In this document: positions 55,053 to 63,181 of the stretch, in pieces
Position numbering within the stretch: position 1 is the stretch's first letter
Layout of the letters: every line of letters starts with the position of its first letter
Assembly: GCA_947165895.1 (NCBI GenBank)
Contig: CAMVCB010000009.1
Location: 1 to 64,000, forward strand
DNA from: an uncultured Treponema sp.
GTDB lineage: Bacteria; Spirochaetota; Spirochaetia; Treponematales; Treponemataceae
Direction: 5' to 3'
DNA: 64,000 nt
The notes under the pieces: model-generated
The model's input: only the letters and a program-made list of their open reading frames with translations
Told to the model about the DNA's origin: nothing
The model's database searches: none
Position numbers and translations under genes: made by a program

Positions 55053-57107
55053 ATGGCAAGGACTGATACAGAAAATTGGAAACTGGAAGATGATGTAAAC
55101 GATTATGTAAAAAATGTGTTTGCCTCGCTGAATTTGAAAAAACTTGCTGATTACAATGTCGAGTCTGGAATGTCGGAATATATGAAAGAAGCATTAAAAG
55201 GTTCGGCAAAAACGAAAAATAAGAGCAATTTTGGCAAGCCTGATTTTCATATTGAAAAATACAAATGCAAAAACGGCGTTATTCCGATTGTATTTGAGGA
55301 TAAACTGAGCTTGAAAAAACTCATCGCACAAAATGCGGACGGCATAAAGAACGATGAAAAATCGATAAGCGGCTTTGCGGTGAACGGTGCGATTTATTAC
55401 GCTACGCAGATGATAGCCAGCGGAAAATATAAGGAAGTCGTTGCCGTAGGCATTGCGGGCGACAATGAGAGCAATGTTCAGATAGCGGTTTATTTTGTCT
55501 ACGGCTCTTCGTTCAAGACCATAAAGCCGATGACGAAATACACATCGCTTAACTTTGTGGAAAACGAAAAGACATTCGCTCTTTTTTATGAAGACTGCGT
55601 TCTTACCGAAAAAGACAAGCACGACCTTTTAATCCGTAGCAAAAACGACTTTGACCGCTATGCAAAAGAACTGAACAAGCTCATGCACAACCACAACATC
55701 ACCGCTCCCCAGCGCGTTCTGTATGTTTCAGGAATGCTTCTGGCAATGCAGGATATTTTTGACGCTGACGGCAGAATCATACAAAACGGGCTTACTCCAG
55801 ACGACTTGAAAGGCATCCATACAGAAACAAGGCGTGACGGCGTTCTTATTACGAATCAGATAAAAGAGTTTTTAAACGCGAAAAATATTCCGCAGGAAAA
55901 ATCAAGCCTTATGCTTGCTTCGTTCAATGAGATTTCAAAAGACAAGCAGAGGGACGACAGCACAAAGCTCTTTCCTCAAGTAGAAAAACTGTTGCAAGAA
56001 GAGTGCAGCACTAACAAGCAGATTTTCACATTTATCTATGAAAACATCTACAAGCAGATTGACGCTTTTGGTTCGCATCTGGACATAATGGGAGAGTTAT
56101 ATTCTGAATTCTTGAAGTATGCTCTCGGTGATGGAAAAGAAATCGGCATTGTTTTGACACCTCCTTATGTTACGAAACTGATGGCACAAATCCTTGATAT
56201 TTCTTATGACAACAAAGTTATGGATTTGGCAACAGGAAGCGCAGGCTTTTTAATCAGTGCAATGGAGCTGATGATTCAAAGTGCGAACGATAAGTTTACA
56301 AAAGGCTCAAGCGTGGCAAATGAAGAGATTGCAAAAATTAAAAAGGAGCGGCTTTTGGGTGTGGAACTGAATGCCGAAATGTTTACTCTTGCCGCAACAA
56401 ATATGATTCTTCGCGGCGACGGCTCTTCAAACATTCAAAAGGGAAGCTCGTTTGACAGACCAGAAGAACTGTACACGAACTTTGCCGCTGACAGAGTGCT
56501 TTTGAATCCTCCTTTCACATTCGATGAAAACGGTATGCCATTCATTGCTTTTGGTTTGGACAAAATGCAAAAGGGCGGATTGGGGGCAATTATCATTCAG
56601 AACAGCGCGGGAAGCGGCAAAGCCGTAAGCTCAAACCGGCGAATCTTGAAAAATCACACGCTTTTGGCGAGCATAAAAATGCCTGTTGATTTATTCGAGC
56701 CGATGGCAAGCGTACAGACAAACATATATATTTTTGAAGCTCACAAGCCGCATAACTTTGAAAAGACCGTAAAGTTCATTGATTTCTCAAACGACGGATA
56801 CAAACGCACAAAGCGAGGGCTTATTGAACAGGACAACCCGACACAGCGATACACTGACATCGTAAAAATCTATAATGCGGGGAAGAGCGCGAATGTTTCA
56901 AAAGATCTGTGGGATTTGGACAAAATCTATTACGAGGGCTTCATAACCGACAGCGGAGATGACTGGAACCAGAGCGCGCCCGTGGACACAAAGCCGACTT
57001 TGCAGGACTTCAAAAAAACTGTTGCCGATTATCTTGCATGGGAAGTTTCCAACCTTTTGAAAAATCAAGCAAACGGAACAGACGGAGAAAGCGGCCTGGG
57101 AAAATAG
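55053..57107 (+). CDS. BcgI-like restriction-modification subunit (nuclease plus N6-adenine methyltransferase)
   Basis: The 684-residue protein fuses an N-terminal nuclease-like domain (GKPDFHIEKY...IPIVFEDKLSL, a PD-D/E-x-K pattern, residues about 45-90) to a gamma-class HsdM-type methyltransferase (TPPYVTKLMAQILD, MDLATGSAGFLIS, NPPF in VLLNPPFTF, and IIIQNSAGSGKAVSSNR). This layout fits type IIG/IIB BcgI-like A subunits; no separate HsdR gene is present. Start ATG 55053 follows AAAGGAAAATAGGA. It should work with the specificity protein encoded next. Confidence 0.8.
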   Translation: MARTDTENWKLEDDVNDYVKNVFASLNLKKLADYNVESGMSEYMKEALKGSAKTKNKSNFGKPDFHIEKYKCKNGVIPIVFEDKLSLKKLIAQNADGIKNDEKSISGFAVNGAIYYATQMIASGKYKEVVAVGIAGDNESNVQIAVYFVYGSSFKTIKPMTKYTSLNFVENEKTFALFYEDCVLTEKDKHDLLIRSKNDFDRYAKELNKLMHNHNITAPQRVLYVSGMLLAMQDIFDADGRIIQNGLTPDDLKGIHTETRRDGVLITNQIKEFLNAKNIPQEKSSLMLASFNEISKDKQRDDSTKLFPQVEKLLQEECSTNKQIFTFIYENIYKQIDAFGSHLDIMGELYSEFLKYALGDGKEIGIVLTPPYVTKLMAQILDISYDNKVMDLATGSAGFLISAMELMIQSANDKFTKGSSVANEEIAKIKKERLLGVELNAEMFTLAATNMILRGDGSSNIQKGSSFDRPEELYTNFAADRVLLNPPFTFDENGMPFIAFGLDKMQKGGLGAIIIQNSAGSGKAVSSNRRILKNHTLLASIKMPVDLFEPMASVQTNIYIFEAHKPHNFEKTVKFIDFSNDGYKRTKRGLIEQDNPTQRYTDIVKIYNAGKSANVSKDLWDLDKIYYEGFITDSGDDWNQSAPVDTKPTLQDFKKTVADYLAWEVSNLLKNQANGTDGESGLGK

Positions 57108-58336
57108 ATGCCCCGCTTGGCGAAAAATTGCAGGCGGTCAAGTGGGGCGAATACAGGCTTGGCGATTTGTTTGAAGTTCTTTCGTATAAAAAGCGATTTG
57201 ACGCAAACAAAGTTACTTTCGTTGGAAATGGCGGACATCCTTATATTGTGCGTCAAGGTTCTGATAATGGGCAAAAAGGCTTTATAGATGAAGACAAAAG
57301 TTGCCTGAATGACGGGAACACAATTTCCTTTGGGCAAGATACTGCAACGATGTTTTATCAAGAAAAACCGTATTTTACTGGTGATAAAATCAAAATCCTA
57401 AAACCGAAACTAGAGCGTTTTGGCAAGGATAACGCTCAGTTTTTCTTGGCAACAATGAGAAGGTCGTTCAGCAATTTTGGCTGGGGAACATCAAGTTTCA
57501 GCATTGAAGTAATAGAAAATCAAACTATCACACTCCCTGTCACCGACAACAACGAAATCGACTTTGATTTTATGGAGAGCTTTATACGCGAACTCGAAGA
57601 GGAGCGTATACGCGAACTTTCCGCTTACCTGACGGTAAGCGGACTTTCCGACGCTACGCTTACGGAAAGAGAGAAGCTTGCGCTTCAGAATTTTGATACA
57701 TTGGAATGGCAGGAATTCAGAATGGGTGATTTATTCGACAGAGTATCGACTGCAAAATTGCCATATAAAGCAGCTGATTTGCCTAAAGAAGCTACAGCAG
57801 AAAACCCGCTTCCCTGCCTGACTTCAAGTTTTATGAATCAAGGCCTGAACTATTATGCCCCAAAAGAAAATGCGACGGTATTGAAACATGTGATTTCTAT
57901 TCCATCAAACAGTGATGTTTACAGGGCTTATTATCAGTCGCACGATTTCACGGTTCTGTCAGACGCTTATGCAATCCGCTGGAATTTGAATGACAGAGAA
58001 ATTTCTGCACAAGAATATTTGTTTATGGTTGCATGTATAAATCAAGTTACGGACTTACCGATTTATTCATACAAAAACAAACTCGGCGGCTGGAATGTCG
58101 TTCAGGATAAATACATCATGCTCCCCGTCTGCAACGGTGTGCTCGACTATGAGGCTATGCAGGATTTTATCAGCGCGGTGCAGAAACTAGTCATAAAAGA
58201 CGTGGTAAAATATGCAGAAGACAAAATAAATGCAACAAAGAAAGTCGTGAAAAACAATGATGAATATAAAACGAATGAGGATAAATCATTTCTGTCGGTT
58301 GCAGAGTCTGCTGATTATAAAGAAATTCCGCGTTAG
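57038..58336 (+). CDS. Restriction-modification specificity subunit (HsdS/BcgIB-like)
   Basis: The protein of up to 432 residues has two target-recognition domains, each opened by a WGEYRLGDLFEV / WQEFRMGDLFDR motif (near residues 35 and 228), with helical spacers (FMESFIRELEEERIRELSAY and the C-terminal region). The two recognise the halves of a split DNA site. The start is unsure: ATG 57038 would read 22 residues out of the nuclease gene's frame, and a TTG at 57128 is an alternative, both with weak ribosome sites. The stop codon lies within repeat R4. Confidence 0.82.
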   Translation: MGSFQPFEKSSKRNRRRKRPGKIDAPLGEKLQAVKWGEYRLGDLFEVLSYKKRFDANKVTFVGNGGHPYIVRQGSDNGQKGFIDEDKSCLNDGNTISFGQDTATMFYQEKPYFTGDKIKILKPKLERFGKDNAQFFLATMRRSFSNFGWGTSSFSIEVIENQTITLPVTDNNEIDFDFMESFIRELEEERIRELSAYLTVSGLSDATLTEREKLALQNFDTLEWQEFRMGDLFDRVSTAKLPYKAADLPKEATAENPLPCLTSSFMNQGLNYYAPKENATVLKHVISIPSNSDVYRAYYQSHDFTVLSDAYAIRWNLNDREISAQEYLFMVACINQVTDLPIYSYKNKLGGWNVVQDKYIMLPVCNGVLDYEAMQDFISAVQKLVIKDVVKYAEDKINATKKVVKNNDEYKTNEDKSFLSVAESADYKEIPR

Positions 58337-58443
58337 GGATTGTAGGGGCAGCCCGATAGGGCTGTTGCGGAACGTAGTGGAGCAATGGAGCCGAAAGGCG
58401 GAACCCCGCAAAGCCCGGCGGCAGCGAAGCTGACGCAACGCCC
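58330..58443 (-). repeat. Modular GC-rich repeat R4
   Basis: In minus orientation it begins GGGCGTTGCGTC, contains CCGGGCTTTGCGGGGTTCC and the hairpin CAGCCCTATCGGGCTG, and ends CTACAATCCCTAACGC. It supplies the last codon and stop of the specificity gene and ends 19 bp before the macrodomain ATG. Confidence 0.78.
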
Positions 58444-58462
58444 AAATGAAGAGGAAAAGGAA

Positions 58463-59284
58463 ATGACACAAAAAGAACGCAGATTATATTTGATAACAGA
58501 ACTCCTCAAAGAAGATAAGGGTAGTGCAGGCTTTAAGCTGGGTCTTGTGCCCGGAAATGAAGGCGGCTTTGTGATTCCTGATGATGAAAAAAGTCAGCGC
58601 GATATACTCCGGGCTTTGATGAATATTCGTGGTCCATATTCCATTAGCGAAGACTTTTTGAGAATACAGGATGAGTACCTGCAGCAGGTTAATAAAGAGC
58701 GGGGGATTACGGATATTGCGGATTTAAGCCCGACAGAAAGGAACCCAAAACTTTACCTCTGGCAGGGCGACATTACTACTCTGAAAGTTGATGCAATAGT
58801 AAACGCTGCAAACTCGGCTCTGCTTGGTTGCTTTGCGCCGCTTCATGCATGTATTGACAACTGTATCCACACCTTTGCAGGTATTCAGCTGCGGCTTGCC
58901 TGTAACGAGCTCATGCAGAAGCAGGGGCACGAAGAAGGAACCGGACTTTGTAAAATCACCCCGGCCTTTAATCTTCCAAGCCGCTATGTTTTGCACACAG
59001 TCGGCCCCATTATTTACACAAGTGTGGGTCCTCGCGAAAAGCTTCTTCTTGAAAACTGCTACAAAAACTGCCTTGAAACAGCGTCACAAAATCTGCTTGA
59101 ATCGGTTGCTTTCTGCTGCATTTCTACCGGAGTTTTCAGATTTCCTCAAGACCTTGCCGCTCAGATTGCAGTTGAGACGGTTGAAATGTGGCTGACAGAA
59201 AATCCAGATTCCAGCGTGAAGAAGGTTGTCTTCAATGTCTTTGGAAATAAGGATCTGGAGATTTATCAGGGGCTTTTACTTTAG
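58463..59284 (+). CDS. Zinc-macrodomain protein ADP-ribose hydrolase
   Basis: The 273-residue protein has an N-terminal helical extension (residues 1-90) and a macrodomain: YLWQGDITTLKVDAIVNAAN, SALLGCFAPLHACIDNCIH with the Cys/His zinc ligands of Zn-macro proteins, GTGLCKITPAFNLPSRYVLH, then AFCCISTGVFRFPQDLAAQI. Zn-macro enzymes remove ADP-ribose added by SirTM sirtuins and are normally encoded beside them. Start 58463 follows GAGGAAAAGGAA; an earlier frame start at 58385 lies in repeat R4. Confidence 0.88.
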   Translation: MTQKERRLYLITELLKEDKGSAGFKLGLVPGNEGGFVIPDDEKSQRDILRALMNIRGPYSISEDFLRIQDEYLQQVNKERGITDIADLSPTERNPKLYLWQGDITTLKVDAIVNAANSALLGCFAPLHACIDNCIHTFAGIQLRLACNELMQKQGHEEGTGLCKITPAFNLPSRYVLHTVGPIIYTSVGPREKLLLENCYKNCLETASQNLLESVAFCCISTGVFRFPQDLAAQIAVETVEMWLTENPDSSVKKVVFNVFGNKDLEIYQGLLL

Positions 59285-59297
59285 GGCGGGACGTCGA

Positions 59298-59777
59298 TTA
59301 CAATTCATGATAATAAGGACAGATGTTTTCAAAATGTCCGTCCTTCATTCTAAATCCGTTTGGAATTGTGCCCAGCTGTACAAAGCCCAGTCGCTCATAC
59401 AAATGGCGGGCGTGAATATTGCTTTCTACAACAGCATTGAACTGAAGAACTCCATAGCCACATTTTTTTGCCTGGATAAGGCAGTCTTTTACAAGCTGTT
59501 CACCAATATGTTTTCCGCGGGCATAGGAAGCGACGGCATAGCTTGCATTACAGATGTGACCGCAGCGTCCAACATTGTTTGGATGAAGGATGTAAAGTCC
59601 ATAAATTTTGCCATCTTCTTCTGCAACACAAGATAAGGTCTGTCCTGCAAAAAAAGCCTTGCCGCTTTCTGGAGTCAGTAGCTCTTCCTGCGGAAACGCA
59701 ATTCCATCTTCTACAACTTCGTTCCAGATTTGAATCATTGCTGTAAGATCTTTTTCTTCGTATTTTCTGACTGTCAT
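59298..59777 (-). CDS. GNAT-family acetyltransferase
   Basis: The 159-residue protein has the GNAT fold: VRKYEEKDLTAMIQIWNEVV at the start, the acetyl-CoA loop in ASYARGKHIGEQLVKDCLIQ, and NAVVESNIHARHLYERLGFV at the end. The substrate is unknown. It is convergent with the macrodomain gene and co-directional with the flavodoxin gene 30 bp upstream. Confidence 0.87.
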   Translation of the reverse strand: MTVRKYEEKDLTAMIQIWNEVVEDGIAFPQEELLTPESGKAFFAGQTLSCVAEEDGKIYGLYILHPNNVGRCGHICNASYAVASYARGKHIGEQLVKDCLIQAKKCGYGVLQFNAVVESNIHARHLYERLGFVQLGTIPNGFRMKDGHFENICPYYHEL

Positions 59778-59807
59778 ATAAACCCTTTTATTTAAATATA
59801 ATTATAA

Positions 59808-60425
59808 CTAACCCAATTTAGCAAGCCAATCCTGAGCCGCTTTTTTCGCTGCACTTCTGTTTGTCTGGGCTACCTTCCCCTGAACGGCAAGTCCTTTTTC
59901 TACAGTGGCGCCTTTGCAGGTTGAACGGATACGGCTTTCTGTTCCGCTAAGTCCGCTTCCTTCGTGGGTGCAGAAAGGAATGATTGTTTTTCCGCCCCAG
60001 TTGTGGGCTTCGAGGAATGTGTAAAGGGGCATTGGCATGTCTCCCCACCAGTTTGGATAACCGATGAAGATTGTGTCGTATGCGGTGATGTCGATATCAG
60101 CTTTGAGGGCAGGGCGGGCTTTTTTGTTCTGCTCGTCTTTTGCAATCTGAGTCAGGCGGCTGTAGCTGTCGGTCGGATAAGGCTTTTGAGTTTGAAGTTC
60201 GAAAAGCTCTGAGCCGGTTTCTTCTGCAATAAACTTTGCGATGATTGAAGTGTTTCCTTCTTTAATGTTACCAACATTGTACTGTTCGCCTGCGAGCGAA
60301 AAATAAACAACTAGTGATTTTCCCATTTTAGTCTCCTTTGAATTTGAAGTTTTGTTTTGTGCGAATAGCGAACCTGCAAGGCAAGCTGCTATTCCCAAGC
60401 CGATAAGTGTTTTTTTCAGATTCAT
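59808..60425 (-). CDS. Flavodoxin-family protein with signal peptide and an internal start
   Basis: The 205-residue frame has a signal peptide (MNLKKTLIGLGIAACLAGSL, then FAQ) followed by a flavodoxin fold: KSLVVYFSLAGEQYNVGNI, ADIDITAYDTIFIGYPNWWG, IIPFCTHEGSGLSGTESRIR. Two starts have strong ribosome sites: ATG 60425 (GGAGGAACAA) gives the exported form, and ATG 60326 (AGGAGACTAAA) gives a 172-residue cytoplasmic form beginning MGKSLVVYF. Both could be used. It is divergent from a TetR gene that may control it. Confidence 0.86.
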   Translation of the reverse strand: MNLKKTLIGLGIAACLAGSLFAQNKTSNSKETKMGKSLVVYFSLAGEQYNVGNIKEGNTSIIAKFIAEETGSELFELQTQKPYPTDSYSRLTQIAKDEQNKKARPALKADIDITAYDTIFIGYPNWWGDMPMPLYTFLEAHNWGGKTIIPFCTHEGSGLSGTESRIRSTCKGATVEKGLAVQGKVAQTNRSAAKKAAQDWLAKLG

Positions 60426-60453
60426 TTGTTCCTCCGAAATAGTTTTTTTTCTG

Positions 60454-60719
60454 GGCGTTCGCCGTTCGCTACGCTCACTTCACGAGTTTTCTTTTGCTCA
60501 CCAAAGGGTGAGCATTTTGCTACGCAAAAACAAGAAAACTCGCGCCGTCGGGCTTTTCGCCATTCCGCTATCGCTCCAGCCGCTTCCCTCGCTTCGCTCA
60601 GTCCCTTCACAGCATAGCTGCTCGGAGACTCGCTCAAAATGCTCCGCTGGAGCATTTTGCCGGCTTGCAGCCGTCGCTCCCTAAGTGGCCTGCTTCGCAG
60701 CTGCTCCATGCCCTAACGC
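60454..60719 (+). repeat. Modular GC-rich repeat R5
   Basis: It begins GGGCGTTCGCCG and contains a nested hairpin (outer GAGTTTTCTT/AAGAAAACTC, inner GCTCACC/GGGTGAGC and TTTTGC/GCAAAA), CGTCGGGCTTTTCGCC, and the block shared with R3. It ends CCCTAACGC. It lies in the 5' leader of the flavodoxin gene. Confidence 0.78.
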
Positions 60720-60736
60720 TCACTTTTATTATAAGC

Positions 60737-60790
60737 GACACATGTCTTTTTATTAAGGGCAGGTTATGGTATAATGTCTTTTAAACGACA
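60737..60790. promoter_or_regulatory. Promoter and GACA/TGTC operators between flavodoxin and tetR
   Basis: A rightward -10 TATAAT (60770-60775) follows a weak -35 TTTTTA. The palindrome GACACATGTC (60737-60746) and a spaced TGTC...GACA repeat (60775-60790) bracket it, fitting a TetR dimer. The region is flanked by repeats R5 and R6. Confidence 0.55.
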
Positions 60791-60823
60791 GATGTTGCAA
60801 ATATGTCTATTAATTATTTTGTG

Positions 60824-60950
60824 AACGCGCAAGGGATAGGAGGCACGCCGAAGGCGGCCACCGGAACGAAGCCGCAGGCGGAGTGAGGAGGCTGGAGCAA
60901 TAGCGAAATGGCGGATAGCCCGACCCGAACGAAGTGAGGGATGCGCACAA
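60824..60950 (-). repeat. Modular GC-rich repeat R6 (diverged)
   Basis: In minus orientation it contains GGTCGGGCTATCCGCCATTT, CGCCTGCGGCTTCGTTCCGG and CGCCTTCGGCG, with weak GTGCGCA/TGCGCG ends. It resembles R1-R5 in the central GGTCGGGCT module only. It lies between the tetR promoter and its ATG. Confidence 0.6.
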
Positions 60951-60962
60951 AAAAGGAGAATT

Positions 60963-61526
60963 ATGGCTGAAGAAAAACTCGACCCGCGCATAATCCGCAC
61001 AAAGGAAGCAATTCAGAGTGTTTTTAAGCAGATGGTTTGCGAGATGCCTTATGAAAAAATTACTGTAAAGGCAATTACCCAGGCGGCCAAAATCAACCGC
61101 AATACTTTTTATCTTCATTACACTTGCGTGGATGATGTGCTTGCAGAAATTCAGGCTAAGCATTCCAGCGAATACTCTGCCATAGTTTCGGGATTTGACC
61201 AGCTTAAGGATACGGACAAACTGGTGCGTTCCTTTTTTGAATACATGGAAGCTCAGGATGATTTTTTCAAGCGTGTGACCTGCGACAGCCGTTTTGACTA
61301 TATCCGCGAAAGAATGCAGAACCGTGTTACAAAACAGGCTGCGGAATCTCGTCCTCTGAAAGGAATAAAGCAGAGCGTGCGCAACATTCTTTTGACTTTT
61401 AATAACTGCATTGTACTTCTTTACCGACAGTGGGTTACTGACGGCAGAAAGATTCCAATGGAAGAAATGATTGAGCTTGCAACGACGCTTCTGGAAAATG
61501 GGATGAGGGGATTCAGGAATAAGTGA
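60963..61526 (+). CDS. TetR-family transcriptional regulator
   Basis: The 187-residue protein has a TetR helix-turn-helix (RTKEAIQSVFKQMVCEMPYE, KITVKAITQAAKINRNTFYL, HYTCVDDVL) and a C-terminal helical domain of the TetR_C_8-like type (NNCIVLLYRQWVTDGRKIPM). AGGAG precedes the ATG. It is divergent from the flavodoxin gene, which is the likely target besides itself. Confidence 0.88.
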   Translation: MAEEKLDPRIIRTKEAIQSVFKQMVCEMPYEKITVKAITQAAKINRNTFYLHYTCVDDVLAEIQAKHSSEYSAIVSGFDQLKDTDKLVRSFFEYMEAQDDFFKRVTCDSRFDYIRERMQNRVTKQAAESRPLKGIKQSVRNILLTFNNCIVLLYRQWVTDGRKIPMEEMIELATTLLENGMRGFRNK

Positions 61527-61548
61527 GAGTGAGGAAGCATACACAGTC

Positions 61549-62589
61549 TTAGATTTTCATATGCTCAGCTTCCCTTTCCAGTTCTTCCATGCTGTGGTGA
61601 TGACCGTGTTTTTCATCAGTTATAAAATGCTTGTGAAGATGAGTATGGACTACAGTATGTGTATGAGTTGAGCCGTCGTGGGTATGGGTAAAGGTGTGGC
61701 TGTGCTGGTGCTGGTGAGAACGAAGCAGGGTGTCGTAAACAACAAAAGCAGTTCCAACAATCATCACAAGAAGGGCTATGAAATACTGTGCTGAAAGTTT
61801 TTCGTGTAGAAGAATAAAGGCTAAAAATGCACCAATGAATGGAGCAATTGAATAGTAGGAACTTGTCTTTGCGGCTCCCAAGACCTTCTGTGCACGAATG
61901 TAAGTAAAAATACTAAGGCCGTAAGCAACAAAGCCCAAAAGCAAGGCAAAAGGAATGTATTTAAGAATAAACTTTGTTTCACCGGTGATAAAGGAAAGAG
62001 CCAGAGAGCCGATTCCAGAACCCAGCCCCTTTATCGTTACAATCTGATAGGTATTTTTTTCAGAAATCTTTCTGGTACAGTTATTTTCAAGACCCCAGCA
62101 AAGGGTTGCCCCCAGGACTAAAAGTGAACCGACAGAAAAATTCATACCGTCTGTGCTTTCAAAAGTGAGGATTATGCTTGAAGCGGTGATTAAAAGAATT
62201 GCAGTCCAAAGCCGCCAGGTAACTTTCTCTTTAAAAATCAGCATGGCAATCAGCGTGGTTGCAACTATCTCAAAGTTCCCAAGAAGGGATGCATTCCCAG
62301 AAGTGCCGTATTTTACACCCAGCATGAGAAGAATCGGCGCGATTATATCAAGAAGAACCATGCCGATGGTATATGGAATGTCACTTTTATTCAGTCGTTC
62401 AGATTTATCTTCCTTTTTGAAATGAAAGAGATAGATAATTCCAACCCCTGTTCCTGCTCCAAGATATAAAAGTCCTGCCAGAAAAACAGGCGAAAGTTCT
62501 GAAAGAAGAATTTTGGAACATGGGACATTCAGTGCATAAAAGCAGGCTGCTGCAATTGCGTATATGATGGCTATGATTTTGCTGTTCAT
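61549..62589 (-). CDS. EamA/DMT-family transporter with His-rich cytoplasmic tail
   Basis: The 346-residue protein has ten membrane helices in two EamA halves (IIAIIYAIAAACFYALNVPC... and VGSLLVLGATLCWGLENNC...). The C-terminal 55 residues are a His-rich tail (HQHQHSHTFTHTHDGSTHTH, VVHTHLHKHF, HGHHHSMEEL) able to bind zinc, nickel or cobalt. DMT proteins export varied metabolites; the tail hints at metal export or metal-controlled activity. It starts 4 bp after the truncated PPOX gene. Confidence 0.87.
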   Translation of the reverse strand: MNSKIIAIIYAIAAACFYALNVPCSKILLSELSPVFLAGLLYLGAGTGVGIIYLFHFKKEDKSERLNKSDIPYTIGMVLLDIIAPILLMLGVKYGTSGNASLLGNFEIVATTLIAMLIFKEKVTWRLWTAILLITASSIILTFESTDGMNFSVGSLLVLGATLCWGLENNCTRKISEKNTYQIVTIKGLGSGIGSLALSFITGETKFILKYIPFALLLGFVAYGLSIFTYIRAQKVLGAAKTSSYYSIAPFIGAFLAFILLHEKLSAQYFIALLVMIVGTAFVVYDTLLRSHQHQHSHTFTHTHDGSTHTHTVVHTHLHKHFITDEKHGHHHSMEELEREAEHMKI

Positions 62590-62592
62590 TGC

Positions 62593-62859
62593 TCATTCGC
62601 CTTCCTTGCGGTAACCTGAATCGTAAACGCAGAAACTTGCCTTGTCGTAATTTTTGATGGCATCGATTTTGTGGCCTTCTTTTGCACCGTGAAAATAAAT
62701 TTTATTGTCTTCTTCGCTGTAAAGGTGTGAAAGGGGAAGTCCGTAAGGATAACCGTCATCGCCCAAAAGAGAAAGAACTCTGCGTTTTTCGTTTTTCAAA
62801 ATCTCTTTGCATTCGCTATCTGCAATCTGCTGCTTGAATCTTCTCATTGGTCTAAACAT
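62593..62859 (-). pseudogene. Truncated pyridoxamine 5'-phosphate oxidase-fold (NimA-like) gene
   Basis: The 88-residue frame matches the first 85 residues of NimA-like PPOX proteins (MRRFKQQIADSECKEILKNE, GYPYGLPLSHLYSEEDNKIY, FHGAKEGHKIDAIKNYDKAS, FCVYDSGYRKEGE). Intact relatives continue for another 60-70 residues, so the C-terminal half is missing, cut exactly where the transporter gene starts. It may still be translated. Confidence 0.75.
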
Positions 62860-62916
62860 AATGACACTCTTTATTTTCTATTAATAAAATACAATCCTAA
62901 AAGGCAGATTGCAATA

Positions 62917-63169
62917 TCATCTTCTTATAAATGTTTTATCCCCTTCCGGGATTTTATCATCTGAAACAAAACGTTCAATTGTCATGTGAAGGTCGTATTT
63001 TTCGCGAAGCTCTGCAATTGTTTTCATCATTGGAGAGGCGTGATGCAAATCAATTGCTTCCTGTTTCTGAGCGGATTTTTTCAACTGTGCCGCTGGAAAT
63101 CATCTCGCGGGCAAAAGCCTGTGCTGCACCATTTTTTCCTGTGTAACGAAGATTTACTGTAATTGCCAT
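62917..63169 (-). pseudogene. ABM monooxygenase gene with internal deletion
   Basis: The 5' part encodes MAITVNLRYTGKNGAAQAFA, then REMISSGTVEKIRSE, nearly identical to the intact protein at 15982-16335. The 3' part in another frame gives QEAIDLHHASPMMKTIAELR and YDLHMTIERFVSDDKIPEGD. About 35-40 codons between EKIR(A/S)E and QEAIDLHH are deleted, with a frame change. Confidence 0.88.
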
Positions 63170-63181
63170 TTTTCTCCAGAT

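Noticed and set aside
58385..58462. A longer start for the macrodomain protein
   Set aside because: The first 26 codons lie in repeat R4, and the ATG at 58463 has a strong ribosome site.
32336..60950. GC-rich repeats as integron attC sites (treponemes can carry integrons)
   Set aside because: attC sites run from RYYYAAC to GTTRRRY. These repeats run the other way (GGGCGTT to CCTAACGC), do not separate single-gene cassettes in one direction, and no integrase is present.
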